A DNA stretch of 10,820 nucleotides from CAAGNP01 sp045644725 (GCA_045644725.1 JAZRHK010000172.1:1-10820), one strand, 5' to 3'. Positions 1-7,131 are shown, counted from the first letter of the stretch. A program made the numbers and translations. Notes: generated by a model not told the origin, from the letters alone.

Positions 1-143
1 ACTTTGGCAGCGGTCTCAAAATCCATATCAAATATATCGCAATAGGCCAGGATCACCGCCTGTGAGCAGTTATATCCCCCTTCGAAAAGGTCGATAGCCC
101 TCTGCACCCTTTCATCTATCAGTTTTTGTCTTGCGTCTCCCAT
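1..143 (-). CDS. C_GCAxxG_C_C family protein, N-terminal part (runs off left edge)
   Basis: The reverse strand opens at ATG (141-143) and reads 47 codons to the window edge without a stop. The peptide starts MGDARQKLID and contains the segment GGYNCSQAV (residues 22-30), with a further Cys at 35. The Gly-Tyr-Asn-Cys-Ser-Gln-Ala-Val block is the N-terminal hallmark of the C_GCAxxG_C_C family, small proteins with several conserved cysteines thought to be redox-active or metal-binding. The family's name-giving motif would lie beyond the edge, so the assignment rests on the first block only. The gene is divergent from purB and has its own TAnnTTTG-type promoter element about 22 bases upstream of the start. 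The physiological role of the family is not established; a fused or longer version cannot be excluded. Confidence 0.8.
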   Translation of the reverse strand, partial: MGDARQKLIDERVQRAIDLFEGGYNCSQAVILAYCDIFDMDFETAAK

Positions 144-164
144 AAAAATTATATATCAGCGACA

Positions 165-172
165 CAAAGATA
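165..172 (-). promoter_or_regulatory. Predicted -7 element (TATCTTTG) for the C_GCAxxG_C_C gene
   Basis: On the minus strand the octamer TATCTTTG exactly fits the Bacteroidetes -7 consensus TAnnTTTG. Transcription would start near base 160, giving a leader of about 17 bases before the ATG at 143. No clear -33 TTTG is visible at the expected distance. The element faces an identical one for purB 22 bases away. Confidence 0.6.
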
Positions 173-194
173 AACCTTTATCCGAAAGAATAGT

Positions 195-202
195 TATCTT
201 TG
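195..202 (+). promoter_or_regulatory. Predicted -7 element (TATCTTTG) for purB
   Basis: TATCTTTG is a full match to the Bacteroidetes -7 consensus TAnnTTTG. With a start near base 207, the purB leader would be about 29 bases long. No good -33 box is seen. There is no purine-riboswitch-like structure in this short leader, so any control of purB would have to act at the promoter. Confidence 0.6.
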
Positions 203-235
203 TAGGATATTGAAAACAATTAGACAGTTACATAT

Positions 236-1570
236 ATGCTTACATCCATTTCTCCAGTTGACGGAAGATACTATAGACAAGTCAGCGAACTATCATCCTA
301 CTACTCTGAATTTGCACTGATCAGATACAGGACACGCGTAGAGATCGAGTATTTCATCGCCCTTTGCGAACTTCCACTCCCACAGATGGCCGATTTTCCA
401 AAATCTCTTTATGAACCATTGAGGGAGATCTACAGCAATATGACCGAAGAGGAGGCTTCAAGAGTAAAAGATATTGAGAAGGTTACAAACCACGATGTAA
501 AGGCTGTTGAATACTTCATCAAAGAGAAATTCGATGCCATAGGGGTTGACCCCAAATACAAAGAGTTCGTACATTTCGGACTCACATCACAGGACATCAA
601 CAACACATCTGTCCCTCTAAGTCTTCTTGAGGGTATCCAGGATGTATACCTCCCAAGCCTGTACGACATCATCAACACCCTTTCTGATTTCGCTCAGGAG
701 TGGAACGATGTTCCGATGCTTGCCCGCACCCACGGACAGCCTGCATCCCCTACCCGTCTGGGCAAGGAGATTCAGGTATATGTAGTACGCCTCCAGGAGC
801 AGCTCAAAACCCTCCAGGCTGTCCCATTTGCCGCCAAATTCGGTGGTGCCACAGGCAACCTCAACGCCCACAATGTAGCATATCCGGAGTTTGACTGGAA
901 CGAGTTTGCAAACAACTTTGTAGAGGAGATTCTTGGTCTCAAACGTTCATACCCTACTACACAGATCGAGCACTACGACTATATAGCAGCTCTTTTCGAT
1001 GCCATGAAGAGGATCAACAATATCCTTATCGACTTGGCTCGTGACATCTGGATGTACATCTCGATGGAGTACTTCAAACAGAAGATCAAAGCGGGCGAGG
1101 TGGGATCATCGGCTATGCCACACAAAGTGAACCCTATAGACTTTGAGAATGCAGAGGGTAACTTCGGCTACGCCAATGCCATCTGCGAGTTCCTTGCATC
1201 AAAACTCCCTATCTCACGTCTTCAGAGAGACTTGACCGACTCTACAGTACTCCGCAATGTGGGTATGCCTATCGCCCACTCCATCATCGGCTTCAAATCG
1301 ATCCTCAAAGGTCTTGGCAAACTTATCCTTAATGAGACCAAGCTGGAAGAGGACCTTGAAGACAACTGGGCAGTGGTAGCAGAGGCCCTTCAGACCATAT
1401 TGCGCCGCGAAAGCTATCCTAACCCATACGAGACACTCAAACAGCTTACCCGCACCGGTTCTGCCATATCACGCGAGACCATTGCAGAGTTTATTGAGAC
1501 ACTCAATGTATCTGAAGATGTAAAAGAGGAGATGAGAGCCATCACCCCTCACAACTACACAGGCAGATAG
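236..1570 (+). CDS. purB: Adenylosuccinate lyase
   Basis: This cytoplasmic enzyme of purine synthesis cleaves SAICAR to AICAR plus fumarate, and adenylosuccinate to AMP plus fumarate. The 444-residue product has the usual length for the longer, E. coli-like PurB type. The three conserved regions of the fumarase/aspartase superfamily are all present: TSQDI at 117-121, the RTHGQPA block at 164-170 with general-acid His166, and the signature GSSAMPHKVNP at 290-300, which carries the flexible-loop catalytic serine. The start ATG at 236 follows a TATCTTTG promoter and has no Shine-Dalgarno, as is usual in this phylum. Only five bases separate its stop from the HAD nucleotidase, so the two are probably cotranscribed. 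Nothing is truncated. Confidence 0.97.
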   Translation: MLTSISPVDGRYYRQVSELSSYYSEFALIRYRTRVEIEYFIALCELPLPQMADFPKSLYEPLREIYSNMTEEEASRVKDIEKVTNHDVKAVEYFIKEKFDAIGVDPKYKEFVHFGLTSQDINNTSVPLSLLEGIQDVYLPSLYDIINTLSDFAQEWNDVPMLARTHGQPASPTRLGKEIQVYVVRLQEQLKTLQAVPFAAKFGGATGNLNAHNVAYPEFDWNEFANNFVEEILGLKRSYPTTQIEHYDYIAALFDAMKRINNILIDLARDIWMYISMEYFKQKIKAGEVGSSAMPHKVNPIDFENAEGNFGYANAICEFLASKLPISRLQRDLTDSTVLRNVGMPIAHSIIGFKSILKGLGKLILNETKLEEDLEDNWAVVAEALQTILRRESYPNPYETLKQLTRTGSAISRETIAEFIETLNVSEDVKEEMRAITPHNYTGR

Positions 1571-1575
1571 TCAGG

Positions 1576-2322
1576 ATGAAAGAGTACAGGTACTACCTTA
1601 TAGATATAGATCGCACGCTCTGGGATTTCGACACAAACTCGGAGCATGCGATTTGGCATCTTATAGAGAGGCATCCCCACCTCGATGAAGCTATCCGCAA
1701 AGTAGAGGGCAATGGCACCGGCTACAAACACACCTTCTTCGAAAAATACGATATCCTCAACCACCAGCTCTGGGCCCAATACGAATCTGGGGAGCTCACT
1801 AAAGAGAAGCTCCGCTGGTACAGGTTCTATGCGGCATTTGAACTGTACGGCCTTCACGATGAAGAGTTTGCCAGACAGTTCGGGGATGATTACCTCGCTC
1901 AGATGATTTGCGAGAAAGAGCTTATCCCAGGAGCACGCGAAATGCTTGCAAGGATAGAGTCCCTCGGGGGAAAAATGGCAGTTTTGAGCAATGGATTCAA
2001 AGAGGTCCAATACCACAAACTTGAGAGGAGTGGAATCAGAGGATATTTTTCCGACATAGTGATATCTGAAGAGGTGGGTTATCAGAAACCGGATCCCAAC
2101 ATATTCAAGATAGCCCTTGAGAGGCTTTGTGGCTTCACCGAGGCAGAAAACCCATCCGGATGGATTGAGGCCAAACAGGCAACACTCATGATCGGTGATG
2201 ACCCTGCAAACGATATTATCGGAGCCAAAGAGTTCGGTATAGACCAATTCTTCTACAACCCCAAAGGGAAACCTTCTCCTGGCGGCACTTACGAATCAGC
2301 AGAACTGATTCTACCGTTCTAA
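1576..2322 (+). CDS. HAD hydrolase, YjjG-type noncanonical pyrimidine nucleotidase
   Basis: A cytoplasmic haloacid dehalogenase-type phosphatase of 248 residues. All four HAD motifs are visible: motif I as LIDIDRTLWDF with nucleophile Asp10 and acid/base Asp12, motif II Ser138 in VLSNG, motif III Lys171 in YQKPDP, and motif IV GDDPAND (207-213) for magnesium binding. A helical cap lies between motifs I and II (about residues 20-120), as in subfamily IA. The overall pattern matches the YjjG family, whose E. coli member dephosphorylates nucleoside monophosphates, including damaged pyrimidines, and so helps to clean the nucleotide pool. Substrate is inferred from the family only. It follows purB by five bases. 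Its last 12 bases overlap the end of the convergent GH18 gene. A plain phosphoglycolate-phosphatase-like activity is the main alternative. Confidence 0.85.
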   Translation: MKEYRYYLIDIDRTLWDFDTNSEHAIWHLIERHPHLDEAIRKVEGNGTGYKHTFFEKYDILNHQLWAQYESGELTKEKLRWYRFYAAFELYGLHDEEFARQFGDDYLAQMICEKELIPGAREMLARIESLGGKMAVLSNGFKEVQYHKLERSGIRGYFSDIVISEEVGYQKPDPNIFKIALERLCGFTEAENPSGWIEAKQATLMIGDDPANDIIGAKEFGIDQFFYNPKGKPSPGGTYESAELILPF

Positions 2323-3342
2323 TTTCCTGTTGAGAACTTTAAAAACACACTTTCGGAGATCTCCGGCAGCATTGTCCCCTCCATATGACCAATACATGGC
2401 ACCTTTCAGATCGTGCTTGAGTATATACTCCGCCTTCAGTGCAAGTGAGGTCTCATTTTCATAGCCGAAGACGAGTTCTCCAGTGCTATCCACAATGTAC
2501 GGCACCTGCCCTGCCGAATCCCAGCAGAATGTATAATCACCCTCCACCAGATGAGCCTGGGTCAGATCCCTCTGCCTGGGGAACCCCTTTTTGCCCCTGC
2601 CGTAAAAGGCGAGACCAAGGACCAGTTTCTCGGATGGCACACCGGCTGCCAGATGGTTTTTGACAGCATCATCCACACATATGCTCTCCATGTGCTCAGT
2701 GGGGTAAAGTGGTGAGTTGTGATAGGGGGCCCAACCGAGGTCATAAGCCATCACATTGGTGTAATCGATATATTTGTCTATTGCCTTGAAATCGATATAT
2801 TTCCCTGTGGCCGAAGTGGCCTGTGTGAGTAGCTTGTCCGGTCCTATTGCCATCCTTATATCGCGCATCAGAAGGGTATAATTTTCGGTATCATTTTCAC
2901 TGAACGAAATGCCTGCCACACCGGTAGTGGGATATTCCCAGTCTATATCTATACCATCCAATCCGAACTCCTTCACCTTCGCTGCACAATCGAGTGCAAA
3001 ACCTCTTCTGAAGATGGAATCTGCTGCCATCTCGCTGAAGTTGCCACTTCCCCAGCCTCCTATCGAGAGGAGCACCTTGAGATAGGGGTACTTTTTCTTA
3101 AGTTTCACTATACCGGCCAGTCTGTCCGGATTGTCCACCCTAACACGGTCAAATGTCGAGTCGACATGCGCAAAAGCATAATTTATGTGTGTAAGATAAA
3201 GAGGGTCCACCTCCTGATTTGACCACGAGGTGACATAGGCTATCATTACTTTATCTGCAGGATGCAGCCCCTTCCACTCCTGCTGGTCTGAACACGACAC
3301 CATCAGGAAAAGGGCAAATATGGCAAAAACTATTCTTTTCAT
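2311..3342 (-). CDS. Glycoside hydrolase family 18 (chitinase-like) lipoprotein
   Basis: The protein has 343 residues from the ATG at 3342; an in-frame TTG nine bases upstream would add MIP but would start before or at the predicted transcription start. A lipoprotein signal ends at Cys17 (FLMVSC). The rest is one GH18 TIM barrel: SIGGW (about 93-97) on strand 3, the catalytic DGIDIDWE motif (129-136) with proton-donor Glu136, MAYD (about 198-201) supplying the substrate-assisting residues, and YWSYGGD near the C-terminus. A moderately long insert between the LAFYGRG strand and the last strand resembles the one in chitinases of GH18. The expected reaction is hydrolysis of beta-1,4 linkages next to N-acetylglucosamine, in chitin, peptidoglycan fragments or host glycans. 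No SusC/SusD pair is nearby, so the substrate is unknown. Confidence 0.9.
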   Translation of the reverse strand: MKRIVFAIFALFLMVSCSDQQEWKGLHPADKVMIAYVTSWSNQEVDPLYLTHINYAFAHVDSTFDRVRVDNPDRLAGIVKLKKKYPYLKVLLSIGGWGSGNFSEMAADSIFRRGFALDCAAKVKEFGLDGIDIDWEYPTTGVAGISFSENDTENYTLLMRDIRMAIGPDKLLTQATSATGKYIDFKAIDKYIDYTNVMAYDLGWAPYHNSPLYPTEHMESICVDDAVKNHLAAGVPSEKLVLGLAFYGRGKKGFPRQRDLTQAHLVEGDYTFCWDSAGQVPYIVDSTGELVFGYENETSLALKAEYILKHDLKGAMYWSYGGDNAAGDLRKCVFKVLNRKLER

Positions 3343-3348
3343 AGGAAT

Positions 3349-3356
3349 CAAAGATA
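3349..3356 (-). promoter_or_regulatory. Predicted -7 element (TATCTTTG) for the GH18 gene, nearly leaderless
   Basis: On the minus strand TATCTTTG ends only six bases before the ATG at 3342. With the usual distance from this element to the transcription start, the mRNA would begin at or within about two bases of the start codon. This also argues against the upstream TTG at 3351, which lies inside the element. A -33 box is not evident. Confidence 0.55.
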
Positions 3357-3369
3357 ATAATAAATTTAG

Positions 3370-3377
3370 TAATTTTG
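3370..3377 (+). promoter_or_regulatory. Predicted -7 element (TAATTTTG) for the divIC-cpbp-manA-S4 operon, leaderless
   Basis: TAATTTTG matches TAnnTTTG and ends four bases before the ATG at 3382, so the predicted transcript would begin at or next to the start codon. It is separated by 13 bases from the opposing element of the GH18 gene. No -33 TTTG is visible, which lowers confidence. Confidence 0.5.
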
Positions 3378-3381
3378 CACT

Positions 3382-3699
3382 ATGGGTTTGAAATCTAAAA
3401 TAGCAGAATTGAAAGAGAGGTCACGTGTAGCACGCATCCTCCTTAACAAATATTTTATAGCCACACTTGCGTTCCTGCTTATAGTTCTGTTCATCGACAA
3501 CAACAATGCCATCAAATGGATTGGGAACAAATATAAAATCCACCAGCAGGAGAGGCTTATAAAACAATATCAGAGGGACATACAGTCCACCGATGCCAGA
3601 ATCAAGGAGCTCACTTCCGACAGGGACTCACTTGAAAGATATGCCAGAGAGCATTACTACTTCCAAAAAGAGAATGAAGAGGTATTCATTGTAGAGTAA
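3382..3699 (+). CDS. Septum formation initiator, DivIC/FtsB-like
   Basis: A 105-residue bitopic membrane protein: basic N-terminal cytoplasmic tail (1-22), one transmembrane segment (about 24-39), then an extracytoplasmic coiled coil (about 51-86) and a short conserved end, in which ERYAREHYYFQKENEEVF is typical of the family. DivIC/FtsB proteins join FtsL and FtsQ/DivIB to regulate septal peptidoglycan synthesis in the divisome. Size, topology and the C-terminal motif all agree with the Bacteroidetes form. It is the first gene of a tight plus-strand operon; the next start is one base after its stop. The start ATG at 3382 lies directly downstream of a TAATTTTG promoter element, so the message may be leaderless. 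Confidence 0.88.
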   Translation: MGLKSKIAELKERSRVARILLNKYFIATLAFLLIVLFIDNNNAIKWIGNKYKIHQQERLIKQYQRDIQSTDARIKELTSDRDSLERYAREHYYFQKENEEVFIVE

Positions 3700-3700
3700 T

Positions 3701-4534
3701 ATGTTCAGAAGAATTTTTTCATACACCCCTACATTGGGTGAAAGTTGGATCATGTTTGTATGCGTGGTCCTTTTTGGTTCCATCCTGGCCATCCCTACCA
3801 CACTGGTCCCTGAAATCAACTTCATCTCCACTTTCATGGCATACATATTGACCCTTACCCCAGCATTTGTCTATGCTTATCTTAAGGGGAAAAGGGGCAA
3901 TTACACCCCTGAGCGAAGGATAAATGCCCCCCATTGGGGCAAACTCCCTCCCCTCCTGTTTGCGCTGATGCTACCGCTCATTTATGCCGCCTACACAGTG
4001 GTTACAGAACCACTTGGCTCACTTGTCACCACCCCTGAATGGTTTGATTCCCTTATGAAACAGACAGCACTGGGTGGAAATATCTACTGGTCAATCCTTA
4101 CCACTTGCATATGTGCCCCCATCCTGGAAGAGACACTCTGCAGAGGAATCATGCTCCGCGGAATGGTGGAAAATGGAACATCTCCTGCCAAGGCCATAAT
4201 ATGGTCTGCCCTGATCTTCGGAATTATGCATATGAATCCCTGGCAGGCGATACCAGCCTTCCTTTTGGGATTGCTGTTCGGATGGCTCTATTATACAACA
4301 GGATCAATCTGGGCCCCGACAGTTCTGCATATCATCAACAATGCCACCTCTACAATACTCTTCCATTTTTTTCCCCATATCTCGTCTTCAACCACTTTAA
4401 GGGAACTTATTGGTGACACACAAATCTATTTTGCTATATTTGCAATATCAATTGCCGTATTGGCATTGTCGTACTTTATAATAACAAAATTCGTTGGGAA
4501 ACGTAATGAGCAAAAAACAGTTATATCCGCTTAA
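3701..4534 (+). CDS. CPBP family intramembrane (glutamic) endopeptidase
   Basis: A 277-residue polytopic membrane protein of the CPBP/ABI family (CAAX prenyl protease 2-like). The three motifs are intact: EETLCR at 143-148 with the paired glutamates and arginine, FxxxH at 173-177 (FGIMH), and HxxxN at 210-214 (HIINN), which together make the intramembrane active site. Hydrophobic segments surround them, at about 17-34, 42-60, 84-103, 165-200 and 240-262. Bacterial members act on membrane or secreted peptides, and some give immunity to bacteriocins; the target here is unknown. The start lies one base after the divIC-like stop and the end overlaps manA, so it is probably translationally coupled in the operon. 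The position beside a divisome gene invites, but does not prove, a role in envelope maintenance. Confidence 0.88.
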   Translation: MFRRIFSYTPTLGESWIMFVCVVLFGSILAIPTTLVPEINFISTFMAYILTLTPAFVYAYLKGKRGNYTPERRINAPHWGKLPPLLFALMLPLIYAAYTVVTEPLGSLVTTPEWFDSLMKQTALGGNIYWSILTTCICAPILEETLCRGIMLRGMVENGTSPAKAIIWSALIFGIMHMNPWQAIPAFLLGLLFGWLYYTTGSIWAPTVLHIINNATSTILFHFFPHISSSTTLRELIGDTQIYFAIFAISIAVLALSYFIITKFVGKRNEQKTVISA

Positions 4535-5549
4535 ATTTAAGTCAATCTCGAAGGAGAGAGTATGGGGTGGCCACAGATTCGGCACATCCATTGGAGAGTC
4601 ATGGGAAATATCGGGATTCGAAGATGAGAGTTCAGAGATAGCCAACGGATACTTGGAAGGAAATGCCCTATACGACATCATTGAAACATATATGGGGGAG
4701 ATCGTAGGTGACGAGACATACAAATACTTCGGAAATGAGTTTCCACTACTGATCAAGATTCTCGACATTAAGGACAAACTTTCTGTTCAAGTGCACCCCG
4801 ATGATGAGACAGCATACGACAGGCACAACTCATACGGAAAAAGCGAAGCCTGGTATATTCTTGACGCACAGGAGGACTCAGTCATCTATATGGGATTCAA
4901 CAGGGACATGAACCCCAACGAGTTCTACAGAAGATGCAAAGATGGAAATGTAGAGGAGTGCCTAAACTGCTACCATCCCAAAAAAGGTGACTTTTTCTAC
5001 ATTGAGCCCGGCACAGTGCACTCTGCCGGCAAAGGGCTGGTAATAGCAGAGATCGCACAGATTTGTGATGTCACTTACAGACTATATGACTGGGGAAGGG
5101 AGAACAACCCAAAGACAGCTCGTGAGATGCACCATGAAATGGCATTTGACTGCATCAACTATTCGAAATTTGACGACAACGCCAACTACATCCCAGCATC
5201 ACACAGACACGAACAGCATACCCTTACAGACAACCCTTACTTCAAGGTAACATCTATCGACCTCAATGATCCGTTCCATATCTACACTGACAAATATGAG
5301 AGCTTCATCCTATATTACTGCATAAGCGGCGAGGCCCAATTCTCAGAAGGTGTATGTACCATCAAAGAGGGGGAGCTGGCTCTTATCCCTGCCGGATACA
5401 GCGACTTCATATTGTCCCCTATACAGAAGGGGACCAAACTTCTGGAGATTTATATTGTGAAGCAGGAGGAGACAGATTCATATATTTCAGAAGAGGAGCA
5501 TCCACACGAAGAGGGATGCACCTGCGGATGCCACGACCATAAGCACTAG
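4506..5549 (+). CDS. manA: Mannose-6-phosphate isomerase, class I, with His/Cys-rich tail
   Basis: This zinc enzyme interconverts mannose 6-phosphate and fructose 6-phosphate, linking glycolysis to GDP-mannose synthesis and mannose use. From the ATG at 4506 the protein has 347 residues; an in-frame TTG at 4494 would add MGNV and is less likely. Zinc ligands of the cupin are visible: His97 in VQVHPDD, Glu114 in KSEAWYI, and His172 in EPGTVHSAGKG. The RLYDWGR block (about 192-198) carries the active-site arginine. The second cupin-like half ends near residue 323, where short bacterial ManA proteins usually stop. The last 23 or so residues form an acidic tail with five histidines and three cysteines, close to CTCGCHDHKH. 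The start overlaps the CPBP gene by 29 bases, and the S4 gene begins one base after the stop. Confidence 0.92.
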   Translation: MSKKQLYPLKFKSISKERVWGGHRFGTSIGESWEISGFEDESSEIANGYLEGNALYDIIETYMGEIVGDETYKYFGNEFPLLIKILDIKDKLSVQVHPDDETAYDRHNSYGKSEAWYILDAQEDSVIYMGFNRDMNPNEFYRRCKDGNVEECLNCYHPKKGDFFYIEPGTVHSAGKGLVIAEIAQICDVTYRLYDWGRENNPKTAREMHHEMAFDCINYSKFDDNANYIPASHRHEQHTLTDNPYFKVTSIDLNDPFHIYTDKYESFILYYCISGEAQFSEGVCTIKEGELALIPAGYSDFILSPIQKGTKLLEIYIVKQEETDSYISEEEHPHEEGCTCGCHDHKH

Positions 5550-5550
5550 A

Positions 5551-5931
5551 ATGGAGAAAATAGAAGAACGTCTGGACAAATTCCTTTGGTCTATCAGAGT
5601 GTACAAGACTCGCTCTGAAGCTATGGAGGCATGCAAAAGCGGAAAGGTTAAAGTCAATGGAGCAGAAGCCAAGCCTTCAAAGGACATAAAGGAAAATGAC
5701 ATCATAGAGGTCCGCAAAGGGAGTGTCCACTACCAGTGGAGAGTTATCATACCCATCGGCAACAGACAAGGTGCCAAAGCTGTATCGCAGTTTGCAGAGG
5801 ATATAACACCACAAGAAGAGTTGGACAAACTCAACGCTCCATTTGAAACCATATTTGTAAAAAGGGACAGGGGAACAGGACGACCTACCAAGAAAGAGCG
5901 GAGAGACCTGGAGAAATTTATTGATTGGTAG
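5551..5931 (+). CDS. S4-domain RNA-binding protein, Hsp15 (HslR)-like
   Basis: A 126-residue basic cytoplasmic protein. An S4 RNA-binding domain occupies about residues 4-65, beginning ERLDKFLWSIRVYKTRSEA and including the KSGKVKVNG turn. The C-terminal part is Lys/Arg-rich (KRDRGTGRPTKKERR). This is the pattern of Hsp15, which in E. coli binds free 50S subunits that carry a stalled peptidyl-tRNA and helps recycle them. The role here is inferred from that family. The gene is last in the divIC-cpbp-manA operon, one base after manA. Its 3' end overlaps by 14 bases the convergent pth gene, whose product acts on the same kind of substrate, peptidyl-tRNA. The neighbourhood therefore fits a ribosome-rescue role. 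Confidence 0.87.
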   Translation: MEKIEERLDKFLWSIRVYKTRSEAMEACKSGKVKVNGAEAKPSKDIKENDIIEVRKGSVHYQWRVIIPIGNRQGAKAVSQFAEDITPQEELDKLNAPFETIFVKRDRGTGRPTKKERRDLEKFIDW

Positions 5932-6514
5932 CCTTTGGCTCAGAAGGGGCACCTTTAGTATTGTACTGGTTCATAGCACGATCCACACCTATAGTACCGA
6001 AAGCCTTTATCACCTCTATAGCACGCTCTATAGCAGGTTTCAGTTCCACTTTTTCTTCTGCAGTCCACTTGCCAAGAACAAAGTCCACTTGTGAACCGAA
6101 ACCGATGTGGGAGCCTATACCGATTCTCAGTCTGCTATAGCTTTCAGTTCCTATCATCTGTGCAATATTGGCCAGGCCGTTGTGTCCGCCATCACTCCCT
6201 TTTTTTCTAAGTCTCAAATGTCCTGTAGGGAGGGCCATATCATCCACTATAACCAGAAGTCTTTCCACTGGAATTTTGCTCTGCTGCAACCAGTAGTTTA
6301 CAGCTTTACCACTCAGATTCATATAGGTGGAGGGCTTGAGCAGTGTAAAAGTATGCCCTTTGAACCGTACCTCAGCCACATCTCCGTATCGCTTGGTACT
6401 AAAAGAAGTATTGGACGCCTGAGTCCAGGCATCCAATACTGAAAATCCTATATTATGTCGAGTATCAACATATTCGAAACCGATATTACCAAGACCGACT
6501 ACCAAATAGTTCAT
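5918..6514 (-). CDS. pth: Peptidyl-tRNA hydrolase
   Basis: This enzyme cleaves the ester bond of peptidyl-tRNAs released from stalled ribosomes, freeing tRNA for reuse. The protein has 198 residues, typical of bacterial Pth. All active-site positions are present: Asn10 in GLGNIG, catalytic His20 in TRHNIGF, Asn66 in STYMNLSG, the Asp91-Asp92 pair in VIVDDM, and Asn112 in GSDGGHNGL. The start ATG at 6514 lies 19 bases after the rplY stop, so rplY and pth form an operon, a pairing common in bacteria. Its end overlaps the convergent S4 gene by 14 bases, leaving no room for a conventional terminator between them. It is complete and shows no oddities. Confidence 0.96.
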   Translation of the reverse strand: MNYLVVGLGNIGFEYVDTRHNIGFSVLDAWTQASNTSFSTKRYGDVAEVRFKGHTFTLLKPSTYMNLSGKAVNYWLQQSKIPVERLLVIVDDMALPTGHLRLRKKGSDGGHNGLANIAQMIGTESYSRLRIGIGSHIGFGSQVDFVLGKWTAEEKVELKPAIERAIEVIKAFGTIGVDRAMNQYNTKGAPSEPKATNQ

Positions 6515-6533
6515 ACTCTAAAGATATCTATGA

Positions 6534-7103
6534 TTAACCTCTTGCAGCAGCTGCAGAAGCACGTGTAGCTTTAACTGCACATACCATAGTGGTCTTAGGG
6601 CTTACAATCTGGATGTTCTCGTAAGAAAGATCACCAGCGTTGATCTGTTTACCGATAGTAAGGTTAGTGATATCTACTGAAAGTGTATCAGGAAGATCTT
6701 TGATAAGACCGCTAACTTTAAGTTTGCGTGCACCTGGTACAAGTTTACCACCTTGTTTTACACCTTCTGAGTGACCTTCAACTTTTACAGGAACAGCGAT
6801 AACCACTGGTTTGTCCTCTGCCACAGCCAAGAAGTCTACGTGAAGAGCCTCGTCGCTGATTGGATGATATTGGATAGCATGGAAAACTGCCAAGTAAGTT
6901 TTACCCTCAATATCAAGGTTGATGATATAGCTGTTAGGGGTATGGGTGATAAGTTTAAGCTCTTTAGATGAAATAGAGAAGATAACATTCTCTACACCTG
7001 CACCGTAAAGTACGCATGGAACAAGACCCTCTTTGCGAAGGTGCTTAACATCAGATTTCTTACCAAGAACTCTGTTTTTACCGTTAATAGTAATTTGTTG
7101 CAT
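6534..7103 (-). CDS. rplY: 50S ribosomal protein L25/general stress protein Ctc
   Basis: A 189-residue 5S rRNA-binding protein of the long, Ctc/TL5 type: an N-terminal L25 beta-barrel domain (about 1-92, with RKEGLVPCVLYG) followed by the C-terminal beta domain (about 95-180) and a short Ala/Arg tail. Ctc proteins sit on the central protuberance of the 50S subunit and in some bacteria are stress-induced. Codon choice (many GTA, GGT, ACT codons, few rare ones) differs from the neighbours and suggests high expression. It leads the rplY-pth operon. The 5' leader of about 80 bases holds two inverted repeats and an out-of-frame upstream ATG. In E. coli rplY is autoregulated through its leader; whether that applies here is unknown. 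Confidence 0.96.
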   Translation of the reverse strand: MQQITINGKNRVLGKKSDVKHLRKEGLVPCVLYGAGVENVIFSISSKELKLITHTPNSYIINLDIEGKTYLAVFHAIQYHPISDEALHVDFLAVAEDKPVVIAVPVKVEGHSEGVKQGGKLVPGARKLKVSGLIKDLPDTLSVDITNLTIGKQINAGDLSYENIQIVSPKTTMVCAVKATRASAAAARG

Positions 7104-7131
7104 AATTGTTTTTTTAAAAATGTGTTACTCA

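Noticed and set aside
1555..2247. A 230-codon open frame on the minus strand opposite the HAD nucleotidase
   Set aside because: It is long, but the plus-strand frame has all four HAD motifs and the antisense peptide resembles no family; it is a shadow.
2439..2663. Open frame on the plus strand inside the GH18 gene
   Set aside because: It lies opposite a complete GH18 gene with all catalytic motifs; composition is proline- and arginine-rich as expected for an antisense shadow.
4494..4505. TTG start adding four residues to ManA
   Set aside because: The ATG at 4506 is in frame, gives the standard N-terminus, and shortens the overlap with the CPBP gene.
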